Below, one piece after another: positions 34,326 to 34,565 of a stretch of DNA of 34,565 bases. Below the pieces are notes generated by a model that did no database searches, was not told the origin of the DNA, and saw nothing but the letters and a program-made list of their open reading frames with translations. Each line of letters begins with the position of its first letter. Within the stretch, counting starts at the first letter, position 1. The translations under genes and the position numbers were made by a program. Origin of the DNA: an uncultured Aeromonadales bacterium. GTDB lineage: Bacteria > Pseudomonadota > Gammaproteobacteria > Enterobacterales > Succinivibrionaceae. The DNA lies in assembly GCA_902761645.1 (NCBI GenBank), contig CACWLF010000014.1, forward strand, positions 1 to 34,565. Reading direction: 5' to 3'.

Positions 34326-34429
34326 TCATTAGCCTTTCTTTTGCTGTAAAGTTTGCTACTGTATTTTTGATCCATCAAATGAAACTCCGTTCATCAAATT
34401 CGTTGATGGGCTCATAATAAAACAGTTCG

Positions 34430-34467
34430 GCAATCACGTAAATAACGCGGATTGCTTTTACGCTTAC
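34430..34467 (-). repeat. Right 38-bp inverted repeat
   Basis: Its complement begins GTAAGCGTAAAAGCAATCCG and ends GATTGC, differing from the left repeat only by A for C at position 11. A transposase-like frame from the right flank (34564 downward) reads straight into it. Confidence 0.85.
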
Positions 34468-34564
34468 CACACATCCATGCCAGCATTATTGCAAACAATG
34501 TTGGTCCCAAGGGATAACGAACTTTTTTAGGATCTCTGCTATCTTGTATTTCAACTATATCCAT
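34468..34564 (-). pseudogene. N-terminal fragment of an ISAs1-like transposase, interrupted by the repeat element
   Basis: On the minus strand an ATG at 34564 gives about 32 residues (MDIVEIQDSRDPKKVRYPLG, then PTLFAIMLAWMC). The 'DxRDPKKVRYPL...hydrophobic' pattern is that of the DDE_Tnp_1-associated N-terminal domain of ISAs1/H-repeat transposases. The frame then enters the right 38-bp repeat and stops soon after at TGA. The gene may begin further right, outside the window. Confidence 0.55.
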
Positions 34565-34565
34565 C

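Larger units (their letters stand above)
33479..34467. mobile_element. Composite insertion-sequence remnant bounded by 38-bp inverted repeats
   Basis: The left repeat (33479-33516) and right repeat (34430-34467) are inverted copies differing at one base in 38. Between them lie the C-terminal third of an IS1634/IS4-type transposase and the C-terminal part of an IS66 TnpC. Neither transposase is complete, so the element cannot move itself. Flanking bases (GTTATTTA left, CACACATC right) do not match, so no target duplication is visible and the ends may have been rearranged. Confidence 0.7.

Noticed and set aside
1-34565. CRISPR arrays, tRNA or rRNA genes
   Set aside because: No regularly spaced direct repeats of 20-40 bases and no tRNA- or rRNA-like conserved segments were seen on either strand.

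Overview
The window looks like part of the chromosome of a host-associated, AT-rich Gammaproteobacterium. The capsule export proteins are of the Gram-negative KpsMTE/BexABCD type, with a Wza-like outer-membrane lipoprotein. I would guess an anaerobic gut relative such as Succinivibrionaceae, but no rRNA or housekeeping marker is present to prove it. One insert of GC-richer, Firmicutes-like DNA fits a gut setting.

Region 1 (1-19,091, all minus strand) is one long, tightly coupled capsule operon. Genes abut or overlap by 1-8 nt over most of its length. In transcription order it encodes UDP-GlcNAc 2-epimerase (wecB-like) and UDP-ManNAc dehydrogenase (wecC-like), which together make UDP-ManNAcA. 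Next come a 2,694-residue fatty-acid-synthase-like polyketide synthase and a PLP-dependent alpha-oxoamine synthase, then the export machinery (outer-membrane lipoprotein, KpsM-, KpsT- and KpsE-like proteins). A tailoring set follows: nucleotidyltransferase, GDPD-type phosphodiesterase, HAD phosphatase, a second divergent nucleotidyltransferase and a cupin. A further gene starts at the left edge. No glycosyltransferase is visible, so those genes must lie elsewhere, probably further left. The PKS/oxoamine-synthase pair resembles rkpA/rkpG of Sinorhizobium and wcbR/wcbT of Burkholderia. It probably makes a dedicated lipid or amino-lipid for the capsule.

Region 2 (19,092-28,762) is accessory. A roughly 600 bp AT-rich gap carries the likely control region of the capsule operon. 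Next, on the minus strand, are three divergent paralogous two-helix membrane proteins. In transcription order a kexin-like secreted subtilase and a small exported protein precede them. That last arrangement matches the Aeromonas ASP protease and its ORF2 chaperone. A structured RNA or terminator lies between two of the paralogues. A plus-strand MmcQ/YjbR-EVE fusion protein and a minus-strand LprI-domain exported protein complete the region.

Region 3 (about 28,978-34,565) is a mosaic island. It holds a phage tape-measure C-terminal fragment, a DUF4143-type ATPase with palindromes on both sides, and a two-gene ATPase-Toprim cassette that looks like an anti-phage (PARIS/OLD-like) module. It ends in nested insertion-sequence debris: an IS1634/IS4-type transposase C-terminus and an IS66 TnpC C-terminus between 38-bp inverted repeats, next to an ISAs1-like N-terminal fragment. 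A third copy of the insertion-sequence end, at 28,978, marks the left junction of the island.
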